DNA from: Paraflavitalea devenefica
GTDB taxonomy: Bacteria; Bacteroidota; Bacteroidia; Chitinophagales; Chitinophagaceae
Direction of reading: 5' to 3'
DNA: 64,000 nt
Assembly (NCBI RefSeq): GCF_011759375.1
Contig: NZ_JAARML010000002.1
Location: forward strand, 2,232,001 to 2,296,000
Under the pieces are notes generated by a model, which worked only from the letters and a program-made list of their open reading frames with translations, searched no databases and was not told the DNA's origin. Below, one piece after another: positions 51,930 through 60,939 of this stretch. A program made the translations under genes and the position numbers. Position 1 is the first letter of the stretch; each line of letters begins with the position of its first letter.

Positions 51930-53273
51930 CTATTGCTTCACAAAAGGAAGGGTAGTCTTGCCGCTTTTCTCTTCAATCACCAGGTAATAGGTCCCCTTCA
52001 GCAATTGACTTACCGGCATGCTTACCACACCGGAAGAACCAGTTGCCGGCATCTTCTGCAACAGTCGTCCATCATTGTTATAGACCGACAAGCTGATAAC
52101 AGCGCGTTGCGGTGGCAATGCCACATGAATCCTATCAGTAGCAGGATTGGGAAAGAGTGCATAGGAGGGTAAGTTGTTCCTGAACAACAGTACAATGGTC
52201 TTTGAGTATTCATAGTTACCATCCAGGTCGGTTTGTTTGATCCGGTAATAGACAACGCCGCTGGTAGTGTGCCGGTGAAGCCAGGAATATGTGCTGCCGT
52301 TGGATTGGTTGGCAGCTTTTAGTTCGCCGGCTGCTAAGTAAGTGGCGCCATCTGTACTGTACTCCACAATAAACTTGTCAGCCTGTTGTTCCATTCCCGT
52401 AGCCCAGGAGAGCAGGGTTCCGTCTGTTTTAACTTCCCCTTTTACATAGAGCCAGTGAACTGGCAGGGTAGCGCCCAGCGTAAAATCGGCATAGGCTGAC
52501 ATGCTCCAGGGGTTTTGTTTGCTGCGCAGGTAGAGCGTGTGAGGGCCCTGGGCAACACCTGTTAAAGGAACAGAGAAGGAAAAATTAGCCACCTCTGTAG
52601 AAGCTCCCACACTTATAGGATGCCCATTCCCGAAACCCGGATCATTATCCAGGTAATATTCCACCTGCCCAATGGGGGGCGCTGCTGCAGGCGCCGTAGG
52701 GTAAGGTGTTACCATTGAATTGTCGAACAGTGCATAGTTGGAAAAGCTCCAGTGGCCTTCCGCATCCCTGATGCGTATGAATAACCTGTGCACACCGGCT
52801 GATAGTCCCATCAGGTTCACCAGCACATTTACGCTGGCAGCGTTGGTGGCAGATGGTAAAACAACGGGAGTACCATTACCCGGCCCGGGATCGTTATCAA
52901 TAAAATATTCGGCTCCGGAGAGGGCAGGGGCTGCTGCCGGAGTGGGATAGAGCGGTACTGCCACATTATCGAAAAAGCCGATGTTGGAAAGGCTCCATTT
53001 ACCATCGGCATCCTGTACACGCAGGTATAAATTGTGCAATCCGTTGGTTAACCCGGTGCCATTTAGCGCAATAGTGGTACTAAAGTTTGCAATATTGGTA
53101 GAAGACGTTAAGGTAAGAGGCGTGCCATTGCCCAATCCCGGATCAGTATCAAAAAAGTATTCAGCCTTCACCAGCGGCGCCAGTGTGCCGGGACCAGCAG
53201 GATAAGGTTCCTGTGCCACAACAGCGGAACACAGGCTCACAGCAATGCCCGACAGCCATAAGATATGCTTCAT
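51930..53273 (-). CDS. Secreted protein with three tandem repeats and T9SS type A tail
   Basis: A 447-residue secreted protein with a signal peptide (MKHILWLSGIAVSLCSAVVAQ). Three consecutive repeats of about 75-85 residues begin VKAEYFFDTDPGLGNGTP, LSGAEYFIDNDPGPGNGTP and IGQVEYYLDNDPGFGNGHP. Each continues to a hLYLRVxDxxGxWS-type strand; the third has diverged at the end. An FN3-like module follows (WLYVKGEVKTDGTLLSWATG ... YRIKQTDLDGNYEYSKTI). It ends in a type A sorting domain (NLPSYALFPNPATDRIHVALP ... GTYYLVIEEKSGKTTLPFVKQ). The function of the repeats is unknown; they resemble surface or adhesive modules. Confidence 0.85.
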   Translation of the reverse strand: MKHILWLSGIAVSLCSAVVAQEPYPAGPGTLAPLVKAEYFFDTDPGLGNGTPLTLTSSTNIANFSTTIALNGTGLTNGLHNLYLRVQDADGKWSLSNIGFFDNVAVPLYPTPAAAPALSGAEYFIDNDPGPGNGTPVVLPSATNAASVNVLVNLMGLSAGVHRLFIRIRDAEGHWSFSNYALFDNSMVTPYPTAPAAAPPIGQVEYYLDNDPGFGNGHPISVGASTEVANFSFSVPLTGVAQGPHTLYLRSKQNPWSMSAYADFTLGATLPVHWLYVKGEVKTDGTLLSWATGMEQQADKFIVEYSTDGATYLAAGELKAANQSNGSTYSWLHRHTTSGVVYYRIKQTDLDGNYEYSKTIVLLFRNNLPSYALFPNPATDRIHVALPPQRAVISLSVYNNDGRLLQKMPATGSSGVVSMPVSQLLKGTYYLVIEEKSGKTTLPFVKQ

Positions 53274-53292
53274 TACAAGAACTTTTAAGTGA

Positions 53293-54288
53293 TTAATTAT
53301 TGGAACGGGTGCTGAAGGTGATGTCCATCGAAGTAGCTGAAGCCGGTATGGATGGAGGTACGGTGAGACTGTAAATAGTGGGGATTGGCGGGATGCCGCT
53401 TAAGCGATAGGGATCGGCTGTGCCAAAAGCGCCGGCATCGGGCGTTATACCGCCAATGGGCTCGCCTGCTCCGATAGCAGGAGAGCCGGCCTTGAGTTGG
53501 TATTTCCCATCGGAAGAACCGGTATTCTCAAAGAAAACCGTGGCCGATACACCATTCTGGTTATTGTTTCCGGCAGGTAAGGTATTGGCGCCGGAAGCAA
53601 GATTGTATTTGACCGTACTGGTAGAAACGGTCAAAGTGCTTAAAAAGATATTGTTACTCACATAGCTGTTGGCAATAGTAGCCGCGGAGACAAATACATT
53701 ATTCCGCACCAGGCCATTAATGACTTTGTTGATGGTAAACGTGTTGAGAAATATACAGTTGGTAACCTTAATGTTCTCCACCGTGGTTAATGACAAGTCT
53801 GAATGTCCGATGCATTTATTAATAATGAGGTTGGCTATTTTGGAATTGGCTATAGGCGTGTATACGCTTATATTGCCCTCACATCGCGTAATGGTGACAT
53901 CATCTACACTGGCATAAAGATAGATCGGAGCGCTAAGGCCCATAAAAGTGCTGCCGGAGGCCAGTGAATCAATTAGGATAGAAGCTATTTTAGTAGACAG
54001 GCCCATCGCCTGCAGGCCGGTGTTGGCGCCGGTGCCGGAAAGCAGGTAACCGGAACCGATCAATACCAGTTTTTTGGTGAGGGTAGCGGAGTTATAGAGA
54101 GTAGCAGAGCCCTCAATGTATAAGGTGTCGCCAGTCGTCACAAAACTGCTTGCAATAGCTGCAGACACTTCCTTATAATCCGCTGATACACCGGTGGCAT
54201 TGTTGATACGCCACACTTTTGCCTGCACATCACTTGTCTGCAGGAGGCCACTCACAATAATAATAACAGATAATACGCTTTTTTTCAT
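53293..54288 (-). CDS. Exported beta-helix-like protein
   Basis: A 331-residue exported protein started at MKKSVLSVIIIVSGLLQTSDVQAK (54288). After KVWRINNATGVSADYKEVSAAIASSFVTTGDTLYIEGSATLY it shows short recurring beta strands with alternating hydrophobic residues and Asn/Thr turns (ILIDSLASGSTF, VDDVTITRCEGNISVYTP, ANLIINKCIG, NIKVTNCIFLNT, GLVRNNVFVSAATI, VSNNIFLSTLTVSTSTV). This is characteristic of a right-handed parallel beta-helix. The pre-C-terminal NPDAGAFGTADPYRLSG-like motif is common in such proteins. It lacks a visible T9SS tail. Function is unknown; surface or exopolymer-degrading beta-helix is possible. Confidence 0.75.
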   Translation of the reverse strand: MKKSVLSVIIIVSGLLQTSDVQAKVWRINNATGVSADYKEVSAAIASSFVTTGDTLYIEGSATLYNSATLTKKLVLIGSGYLLSGTGANTGLQAMGLSTKIASILIDSLASGSTFMGLSAPIYLYASVDDVTITRCEGNISVYTPIANSKIANLIINKCIGHSDLSLTTVENIKVTNCIFLNTFTINKVINGLVRNNVFVSAATIANSYVSNNIFLSTLTVSTSTVKYNLASGANTLPAGNNNQNGVSATVFFENTGSSDGKYQLKAGSPAIGAGEPIGGITPDAGAFGTADPYRLSGIPPIPTIYSLTVPPSIPASATSMDITFSTRSNN

Positions 54289-54655
54289 AATAATTAATTG
54301 TAGGAAAGTTAGTGGCAAAGACAGGAAAAGCTGCCGCGGTGTCACACAAAAACGACAAGATGCTATAACTTACTGGTGAAGTGATGCATACCCCAACCGA
54401 AATGGAAACCCGTAAACACAAGCCCCGATCAACACTTGAATATGCTTTGCCAGCGATTAAGATAGATAAATCATCATCTTAAACAGCAACAAATACGCGC
54501 AATTGGATTCGTATTTATTTTTGACCTGTTACAGCAGCCGGAAAAGTACTGTAACAAAGGGTCGTTAGAATATTTCTCATGTGACACAGGTGGTTTCTAC
54601 CACCTGTTCTTTATTAACATATCTGCTCTTAACCCCCAAACGTTATTTACAAACT
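54289..54655. other. Divergent intergenic region with two hairpins
   Basis: About 370 bases. TATTTTTG (54516-54523) matches a -7 box, but no TTG lies at the expected distance. GTTACAG (54528-54534) and CTGTAAC (54549-54555) form an inverted repeat just downstream of it. A second, perfect hairpin lies at 54587-54606. No gene is seen. Confidence 0.45.
54587..54606. repeat. Perfect 8-bp hairpin in the leader of the following gene
   Basis: CAGGTGGT (54587-54594), TTCT, ACCACCTG (54599-54606), fifty bases before the ATG of the next gene. As no plus-strand gene lies upstream, it is more likely a leader structure or operator than a terminator. Confidence 0.55.
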
Positions 54656-55441
54656 ATGAACCTGCTAAAAACTTTTTGTTGCTGCTTAGGTATATTAGCT
54701 TCCATCAATGGCTATTGTCAGCCCGGGATGACGATTACAGAAGCGGAACTTAGATTCGCCCAACAGGCCCGGGAAGAAAATACGAAAGCGGCGTTTCTGT
54801 CCTGCCTGGATAGTAACGGTGTTGTCTTTAACAGGGGAAAGGCCATCAATGGATTGCAATACTGGCAGCGTGCTCCAGAAGAAGGTCCCAGGCTGCTGTG
54901 GCTGCCCGCCCTTAGCCTTACATCGGCCAAAGGTGATCTGGGTTTCACGACAGGCCCCTTTGAATTGAGGGATTCATTAGCAGGGACTGTCTTAACCTGT
55001 GGTCAATATATTTCTGTCTGGAAAAGAAATGCAAAAATGGAATGGAAACTATTGGCCGACCTGGGAACGGGTTATACGCCTACTGCTTATCCGGCACAGG
55101 TGCTTGCTCCCTTTCAGGTGACCTTACTACCAGATACAGCCATGGTTGATCTATACCAACTGGAAACAAACCTGAACTATGCTACTATGTTGTATCCTCA
55201 ATCAATATTGAGCAGAGAAGGCAAACAGCCGTTGCAATCTGCCGACACTGTCTTGCAGGAGTTAACAACACTGCCTGCCAATATAGAATATACGCCGCTT
55301 GCCGCCGGCATCGCTCAAAGCAATGACCTTGGCTATGTGTATGGCCAGGCGAAAGCGGGCAATAAAACAGCAAACTATGTACGGATTTGGGGACATACTA
55401 CAAAAGGGTGGGTAGTATTGCTGCAGGCAATCGGGTTATAG
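54656..55441 (+). CDS. Exported protein with NTF2-like character
   Basis: A 261-residue exported protein from the ATG at 54656 (signal peptide MNLLKTFCCCLGILASINGYCQ). The start EAELRFAQQAREENTKAAFLSCLDSNGVVFNRGKAINGLQYW resembles the opening helix and first strands of DUF4440/NTF2-like proteins. GPFELRDSLAGTVLTCGQYISVWKRNAKMEWKLLADLGTG matches the closing strand of that fold. A second similar half (NLGYVYGQAKAGNKTANYVRIWGHTTKGWVVLLQAIGL, roughly) closes the protein, so it may be two such domains. Function is unknown. Confidence 0.75.
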   Translation: MNLLKTFCCCLGILASINGYCQPGMTITEAELRFAQQAREENTKAAFLSCLDSNGVVFNRGKAINGLQYWQRAPEEGPRLLWLPALSLTSAKGDLGFTTGPFELRDSLAGTVLTCGQYISVWKRNAKMEWKLLADLGTGYTPTAYPAQVLAPFQVTLLPDTAMVDLYQLETNLNYATMLYPQSILSREGKQPLQSADTVLQELTTLPANIEYTPLAAGIAQSNDLGYVYGQAKAGNKTANYVRIWGHTTKGWVVLLQAIGL

Positions 55442-55443
55442 CT

Positions 55444-56211
55444 TTACTCGCCAAGCCACTTTTTAAAATCGGCTGCCCGGAGCCGGCTGATGATGATCTC
55501 TTCATGAGCAGCCGGTCGAACCTGAACCTTTAGCTTTCCGGCAAACCAGCTTTGAACTTTTTCTATGTGGTTATAATTAATGATGAATTGCCGGTTCGCC
55601 CGGAAAAAGGCCTTTTTGTCTACCTCATTTTCAACTTCATCCAATGCTTTGTCAAGGATCAGGTCATCGTTAGTGGCTGTCTTTATGTATTGACACCTTT
55701 CTTTGGTATAGAAGTAGGCAATATTCCTGGCTGGTACAGAGATCATCCGTGTACCTGTTTTGGCTAAAAAGCGTTCCTTAAATTCCACGGGGTCCATCGC
55801 CTTCATTTCTTCCAGGAGCCGCAGCACATTTTTTTGTAATTGCGTGTCGGGGCGGCCATGCAGGCGTTTGTATTTTTCCAGGGCAGCCTTCAGCTCCGAC
55901 TTATGCAAGGGCTTCAGCAAGTAGTCAACACTATTTTGTTTGAAAGCCTTCAGCGCATGCTCCTGGTAAGCGGTAATGAAAATGACGGGAGTGTCAATGC
56001 TGACCTTTTCAAAGATCTCCAGGCTTTGGCCGTCGCCCAATTCAATGTCCATGAATATAAGGTCAAGTTCAGGAGCCTGTTGCAGGAAGGCAATGCTCGT
56101 TTTCACGCTATCCAGCACATTGACTATCCGCACATCTTTTTCCAGGTCATGCAGCATTTCGGTCAACCGCTGCACGGCAATATTTTCGTCTTCAATGATC
56201 AGCACATTCAT
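55444..56211 (-). CDS. LytTR-family response regulator
   Basis: A 255-residue regulator. The receiver domain (residues 1-120) has the acidic pocket IIEDEN, phospho-acceptor D55 (LIFMDIEL) and K in YLLKPLHKS. The LytTR DNA-binding domain (about 150-255) shows RMISVPARNIAYFYTKERCQYIKT and KKAFFRANRQFIINYNHIEKVQ, typical of the family. Its gene overlaps the kinase gene by 4 bases (ATGA), forming a two-component unit. Direct repeats of two-helical-turn spacing lie upstream of the kinase gene and would suit its binding. Confidence 0.94.
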   Translation of the reverse strand: MNVLIIEDENIAVQRLTEMLHDLEKDVRIVNVLDSVKTSIAFLQQAPELDLIFMDIELGDGQSLEIFEKVSIDTPVIFITAYQEHALKAFKQNSVDYLLKPLHKSELKAALEKYKRLHGRPDTQLQKNVLRLLEEMKAMDPVEFKERFLAKTGTRMISVPARNIAYFYTKERCQYIKTATNDDLILDKALDEVENEVDKKAFFRANRQFIINYNHIEKVQSWFAGKLKVQVRPAAHEEIIISRLRAADFKKWLGE

Positions 56212-57266
56212 AGGGATGCTTTTAAAACAGGGAAACTCACGGAGAAATATTGTTGATTGCTATCGATCACAATGCCGGGCAGCGCCAGCAATTGAAATTT
56301 CTTTTTCAAATGTTGCAGGCCATGCCCCGATCTTAGTACGCGGTTCTTTGGCTGATAATTATTCCGTATTACCACACGTTCCTCCTGCTTGTTGAGCCAG
56401 ATATTGATAAACAGGGGTTCTGCCCTGGTGACAGCATTGTGCTTGACGGCATTTTCAATCAGTATCTGCAGGCTCAGTGGCGGCACCTGGAAACGGGCCG
56501 CCTCTTCCATGGCTTCTTCCAGGAACAGTCCTTCGGGATAGCGGGTTTTCAACAGGGAAAAATAGATCCTGGCAAATTTCAATTCTTCTTCCAGGCTGAT
56601 CAGGGTGCATTCGTTGGCCTCTAAAAGGTACCGGTATACATAGGCCAGGTCTTCCGTAAAATGGATGGCCCTTTTCTGGTCTTTTTCAATCAGTCCGATC
56701 AGCGTATTGAGTGTATTGAATAAAAAATGGGGTTGAATCTGTACTTTCAGGGAATCGAACTGCATTTGCAGGTTCAGCTTTTTCAGTTCGTTGGCCTCTA
56801 TTTGTGTGGCCTGCCACCGTTGTATATAAAACATGATCTCATAGAACGATACCTCCAGCAAAATAAACAGCAGGGTGATGCCCGTAAACAAGAGAAAAAT
56901 GGGAATAGTCATCACAGGAACGCCCCATAAATTCAACTTGCCTTCGATGAAAATACGGGCAAACCCCAATAGAAAACCATAGGGTATCAATATAGCGGCT
57001 ACGATCGCCCTTCTTTTCGAATTGTGCTGAATGCCTTTCCGTCTTTTGTAGGTCTGCAAAGCCACAAAACGTACAGGCTCCCATACCAGGATGGTAAAAG
57101 CAATGGTTACGATCAGCGTTTTGGCCAGCAGGTTTTTTGCCTGGACGTTAAAGAACATATCCAGCATGAAGAAACAATAGAAAAGGACCGCAAAGGCCAG
57201 GTACCCATAAAGCCGCACTTTTTTTTCACCGATCAGCACAGACAAATTTTTGTAAAAATAAGTCAA
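56208..57266 (-). CDS. LytS-type sensor histidine kinase
   Basis: A 352-residue inner-membrane kinase. Four hydrophobic helices lie in the first 150 residues (about 21-40, 50-66, 88-107, 117-140). The HisKA_LytS core has the phospho-acceptor H180 in VQIQPHFLFNTLNTLIGLIE, then PPLSLQILIENAVKHN (N box). The GxGxxN-type G-box reads RSGHGLQHLKKKF. No large extracellular sensor domain is seen, so the stimulus is probably perceived within the membrane, as in kinases that sense transporter activity. It precedes the LytTR regulator by a 4-base overlap. Confidence 0.92.
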   Translation of the reverse strand: MTYFYKNLSVLIGEKKVRLYGYLAFAVLFYCFFMLDMFFNVQAKNLLAKTLIVTIAFTILVWEPVRFVALQTYKRRKGIQHNSKRRAIVAAILIPYGFLLGFARIFIEGKLNLWGVPVMTIPIFLLFTGITLLFILLEVSFYEIMFYIQRWQATQIEANELKKLNLQMQFDSLKVQIQPHFLFNTLNTLIGLIEKDQKRAIHFTEDLAYVYRYLLEANECTLISLEEELKFARIYFSLLKTRYPEGLFLEEAMEEAARFQVPPLSLQILIENAVKHNAVTRAEPLFINIWLNKQEERVVIRNNYQPKNRVLRSGHGLQHLKKKFQLLALPGIVIDSNQQYFSVSFPVLKASL

Positions 57267-57313
57267 TGCACATAAAGTGCCTGCTATTGCGCGATCAATT
57301 TGAATAGCTTGTC

Positions 57314-57345
57314 CGTCATTTCAGACGCCAATAACGTCATTTCAG
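57314..57345. promoter_or_regulatory. Direct repeats of 21-bp spacing before the kinase gene, possible LytTR sites
   Basis: CGTCATTTCAG occurs at 57314-57324 and again, identically, at 57335-57345. Starts are 21 bp apart, two helical turns. LytTR regulators typically bind such direct repeats. The sites lie 48-79 bp upstream of the kinase start on the minus strand, suggesting autoregulation. Confidence 0.6.
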
Positions 57346-57411
57346 CAGCTCAGGCAGGACTGCCAGTCAATTGCCTCTATAAGACATGGCTGCAATCCTG
57401 CCTGCGGCCTG

Positions 57412-60400
57412 TTATTTAACGGTCTGCCTATTGTCTTCCTGGTCCGTATCCGGCAGGTAGCCGTAAGGATCAATAACCGCTATAGCCGGTTTTTTGTCAA
57501 GCTCAATCGTCACTACATTGACCACCCGGGAAAAATGGTGCTGCTTCAGGTACAGGGGCTTTGTGTGCCGGTTCCATTGACCGGCCGGTTGGTCGTAAAC
57601 AGCTACTGTCATTACATCATCCGGGGCCAGAGGCTGAGGTTGTATACCGCTTTCATCAAAGGCAGCCAGGTTCACCTGCAGTTGCAGCCTGAACCGGCCG
57701 GGGGATAGGGAGTCGCATCGCAGTACCTGCAGCTTGTTGCTATACACGATTACCTTGTTAAAAAGATCATCTATCCGCTTTGCCTGTTGCGGTGTGGCGC
57801 CTGTACTCAATTCACGGAGCAGATCAGTGGTTGTCGCCTTGGTATGTGAAACACCATACTTGCCCAGGAGTCTTTGCAGGGCCTGGTCCATGTGTTCTTC
57901 CCCCAACATTTCTTTGATGCCATACAGCACCCGCCCGCCTTTCTGATAATAGGCAAAAGCCTGGGTGGTGCGGACCAGCGGTGCTTCCTGTTCTCCCTCC
58001 ATATTGCGCAGGGTAAAATAAAGGTTGTTGTCAGCTTTCAGCAGACTGCTCAGGTATTGCCGGCCAAAGCGTTTTTCTGTTACCATGAACTCCGTATACT
58101 TCGCCAATGATTCTGTCAGCACGGCCCTGCCCGGGGCATCCAGTGGCGCCAGTTGGTTGGCCCACCATTGGTGCGCTACCTCATGGGCGGTAACGGCATA
58201 GATATTGTTGAACCGGCTGCTGTCGCGCAGGTCACTCATGAAGTTGATCTTTTCTGTACTGAACAATACGCCCGGGTAAGCAGTGGCGGCGCCGGGATAG
58301 TGCGGGATTTCAGCAAGGGTGAGGTGCGACAGGGGGTAAGGACTGAAATGTGTGGTGCCATAATTTATGGCATCCTTCATGGCCTGCATCATCGTGGGCA
58401 GGTTGTGCGTGTGCCCGGGTTGATAATAAATGCTGAAGCTAATATCTTTATACACTTCCTGCTGCACCGCATACCGTGCCGAGCTTAATGCCAGCATGAA
58501 AGCAATGGGCTGCCCCGTTTTGTAATGGAAATAGTGCCGGTTATTGGCGGTCCATTCTTTTTGCAGGTCACCTATTGTTACTACCTGTTGGTCTGTGACA
58601 GTAGAGACCACGGTTTCATAGTCCACCAGGTGATAGCTGCTGTCTGTTGAAGTGGTAGCAATGAGTGGCGGCAGTCCGTTCGCTTTCCTTAAAGCAACAT
58701 TACCTGTTTCATAACGGTCATTGTACCCCAGGAAGGGGATGTATTTTTCCAGTTCAATATAGCTGCCATTGCTTACTACGGAATGCTCGGGGTTAAAGGG
58801 GGCAAAGCTGTTCCGTTCTACTGCCATGGAAAACTGCAGGTTCATTTCCATGCCCGGCAATAAAGGGGTGGCCAGCCTATACCAGTATTGCTGGAAGGCA
58901 GGATCGGCTTTTTCCAAGGTGGCATGGGGAACAGAAAAAGTAACGTTGGTCACTTCCGGATCAACGCCCAGCCATAAGGTGGAAACGGGCTGATCGCTTT
59001 CGTTTCTCAACCGGTAATGACCTTGCACGGTGTATGTGCCTGTTGCCGGGTACAAGTCTATATTGGTTTTGATGGCTACGATATACGGTTGCGGCAAGGA
59101 CGCTTGTGACTTGTACTTTTTTTCATAAGATGCCTGCCAGGTCTGCACCGTTTTATTGTTCCGCGCTGTACTGACGGAAGGTGTTTGTTTATAAATATAC
59201 ATACCAGTGGCAATCCAGGTGAGCAGGCACGTGGCGAGGAATACCTTGCCGGTGCGGCCCCATTGCCGGCCCATTGACTTCGCCCGTTGCCACAAAGTAG
59301 CCGATGTGCTGCCCTGCCATAAAGCGGCGGCCAGCAGGGACAGCACAGCCGCACAAGCAGTCCAGTACAACAGGTACCAGTTTGTCGCGGCCGTATAATG
59401 GCCGAAGCCGTTCATGAGCGAATACCTCAGGTCGGGCAGGGTGGCATAGCGCAGCAGGTAATGATGAATGCCCAACTGGCGACTGAAGATCACAATGCCT
59501 ACGGCTACCAGGCTGAGTAACATGCCCAGGTATTTGTTGGGCGTGATTGTTTGTATGAATGCGATCAATACTGCCAACAGGAATAAGGGCAGGCCACTGT
59601 AGTAATACAGGGAAAGATAGGCAGGCACGTCAATGGTGCTATAACCGGTCAATAACTGCAGGCCCATCCCGATGAAAATATTGACTGTAACAAGTATAAC
59701 TATCAGCACAGCAAGGGTAGCGCATTTGGCGCCCCACAAAACAATATTGGGCGCTGGTGTACTGAAGATCAATCCCTGCATATTGGCTGTGCGCTCGCGG
59801 CTGATCAGCTCGCCGGCATAAAAAATAAGCAACAGCAAGGCTGGGCGTATGGTGCGCAACTCTTCTATAATAAAACCGGTAGCTGCATAAAACCGTGTGC
59901 CGTAAGGCCCTTGCAGGATGTTTTCTTTCAACTCTACGGCATACAGGAATATCCACAAGGCCATCATCACCAGGAAGGGAATGTGTTTACAGACCGATTT
60001 TGCTTCCAGTTTCAGTTGCGTGGTAAAGGTGGAAAGGTGATAGGCAAATCCTTTCGGATGAACAGCTACACTTTTATAAGGAATAGCTTTTGCTACAGTT
60101 GCCGGCTGTTGTTGCTTCCGGGTTTTGGCAGTGGCCGGCTTCCGGAATTTAAAATACCGGTAGCTCAGCAATAGCCATATGCCTGCTATTCCTGTCCACA
60201 ACAAGCGGTTGGCCAGGAAAATACCTTCCACAGGGAACAACTTACTGTTACGGTCAGCCACCGGCCAGGAGCGGGTTTCACCCAGGAAGGCCGCCAGGCC
60301 AAAAGGGTCCAGCAAATAAGGTAAGAGGGTAGGGGTGTCGGTCTTTAAAGAGCTGGCCATGATGGGTGAATTACCCAAAATAGATCCCAGGAAATACAGG

Positions 60401-60939
60401 ATGAACAAGCCTACACCGGTCATGTACACTGCCCGCTGGTTGTGGGTGAGCAGTGCTACACTGAAAATGACACTGCCACAAAACAGTATATTGGGCAGTC
60501 CGAATACAAAGAGCGGGTATAAAAAGTAGCTGGCCTTAAAAGCGCCGAGCTGATCGGCATCGGCGGAAAATGTACCCAGGTATATGCCCAATACCGCCAG
60601 GCCAAGGATTAAAAAAACGGCCAGTAATAAACCCTGCAACCGCACCATAAAATAGGGCAGGCGTTGCAGGGAGGTAGTAAAAATAATGGCGTCCATCTGG
60701 TGGGTGACATCCCTTAATACCACATTGGCGCAAAAGAGCGTGTTTACAAAGATGGCAAACAGGGAGAGGAAGCAGGTAATATAACTGATCACATGCGGCG
60801 AGTTCTTATGTATTTCAGTGCCGCCAAAATTCCCCTGCGCTATCAGCATGCCTAAAGCCACAAATAAAATGGCCGCCACTATAAAAGTGATTTGTTTGAA
60901 ATGATATTTCAGTTCAAACCCTATTAAATGACTTAACAT
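57412..60939 (-). CDS. ABC-2 type permease fused to an M1-type metallopeptidase domain
   Basis: A 1175-residue fusion protein. Two sets of about six membrane helices make up roughly residues 1-585: first HFKQITFIVAAILFVALGML, then FMVRLQGLLLAVFLILGLAVLG and others; second SVCKHIPFLVMMALWIFLYAVEL, RTIRPALLLLIFYAGELISRE, VLIVILVTVNIFIGMGL and more. A last helix near 575 (KVFLATCLLTWIATGMYIYK) leads outside, so the rest is likely periplasmic. Residues about 620-1130 are an M1-aminopeptidase-like unit with the zinc motif HEVAHQWWANQ (H919, E920, H923) and E943 in LTESLAKY. The exopeptidase GxMEN motif is not found: GAATAYPG lies where it is expected. The ATPase gene upstream overlaps by 7 bases. 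Confidence 0.92.
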   Translation of the reverse strand: MLSHLIGFELKYHFKQITFIVAAILFVALGMLIAQGNFGGTEIHKNSPHVISYITCFLSLFAIFVNTLFCANVVLRDVTHQMDAIIFTTSLQRLPYFMVRLQGLLLAVFLILGLAVLGIYLGTFSADADQLGAFKASYFLYPLFVFGLPNILFCGSVIFSVALLTHNQRAVYMTGVGLFILYFLGSILGNSPIMASSLKTDTPTLLPYLLDPFGLAAFLGETRSWPVADRNSKLFPVEGIFLANRLLWTGIAGIWLLLSYRYFKFRKPATAKTRKQQQPATVAKAIPYKSVAVHPKGFAYHLSTFTTQLKLEAKSVCKHIPFLVMMALWIFLYAVELKENILQGPYGTRFYAATGFIIEELRTIRPALLLLIFYAGELISRERTANMQGLIFSTPAPNIVLWGAKCATLAVLIVILVTVNIFIGMGLQLLTGYSTIDVPAYLSLYYYSGLPLFLLAVLIAFIQTITPNKYLGMLLSLVAVGIVIFSRQLGIHHYLLRYATLPDLRYSLMNGFGHYTAATNWYLLYWTACAAVLSLLAAALWQGSTSATLWQRAKSMGRQWGRTGKVFLATCLLTWIATGMYIYKQTPSVSTARNNKTVQTWQASYEKKYKSQASLPQPYIVAIKTNIDLYPATGTYTVQGHYRLRNESDQPVSTLWLGVDPEVTNVTFSVPHATLEKADPAFQQYWYRLATPLLPGMEMNLQFSMAVERNSFAPFNPEHSVVSNGSYIELEKYIPFLGYNDRYETGNVALRKANGLPPLIATTSTDSSYHLVDYETVVSTVTDQQVVTIGDLQKEWTANNRHYFHYKTGQPIAFMLALSSARYAVQQEVYKDISFSIYYQPGHTHNLPTMMQAMKDAINYGTTHFSPYPLSHLTLAEIPHYPGAATAYPGVLFSTEKINFMSDLRDSSRFNNIYAVTAHEVAHQWWANQLAPLDAPGRAVLTESLAKYTEFMVTEKRFGRQYLSSLLKADNNLYFTLRNMEGEQEAPLVRTTQAFAYYQKGGRVLYGIKEMLGEEHMDQALQRLLGKYGVSHTKATTTDLLRELSTGATPQQAKRIDDLFNKVIVYSNKLQVLRCDSLSPGRFRLQLQVNLAAFDESGIQPQPLAPDDVMTVAVYDQPAGQWNRHTKPLYLKQHHFSRVVNVVTIELDKKPAIAVIDPYGYLPDTDQEDNRQTVK

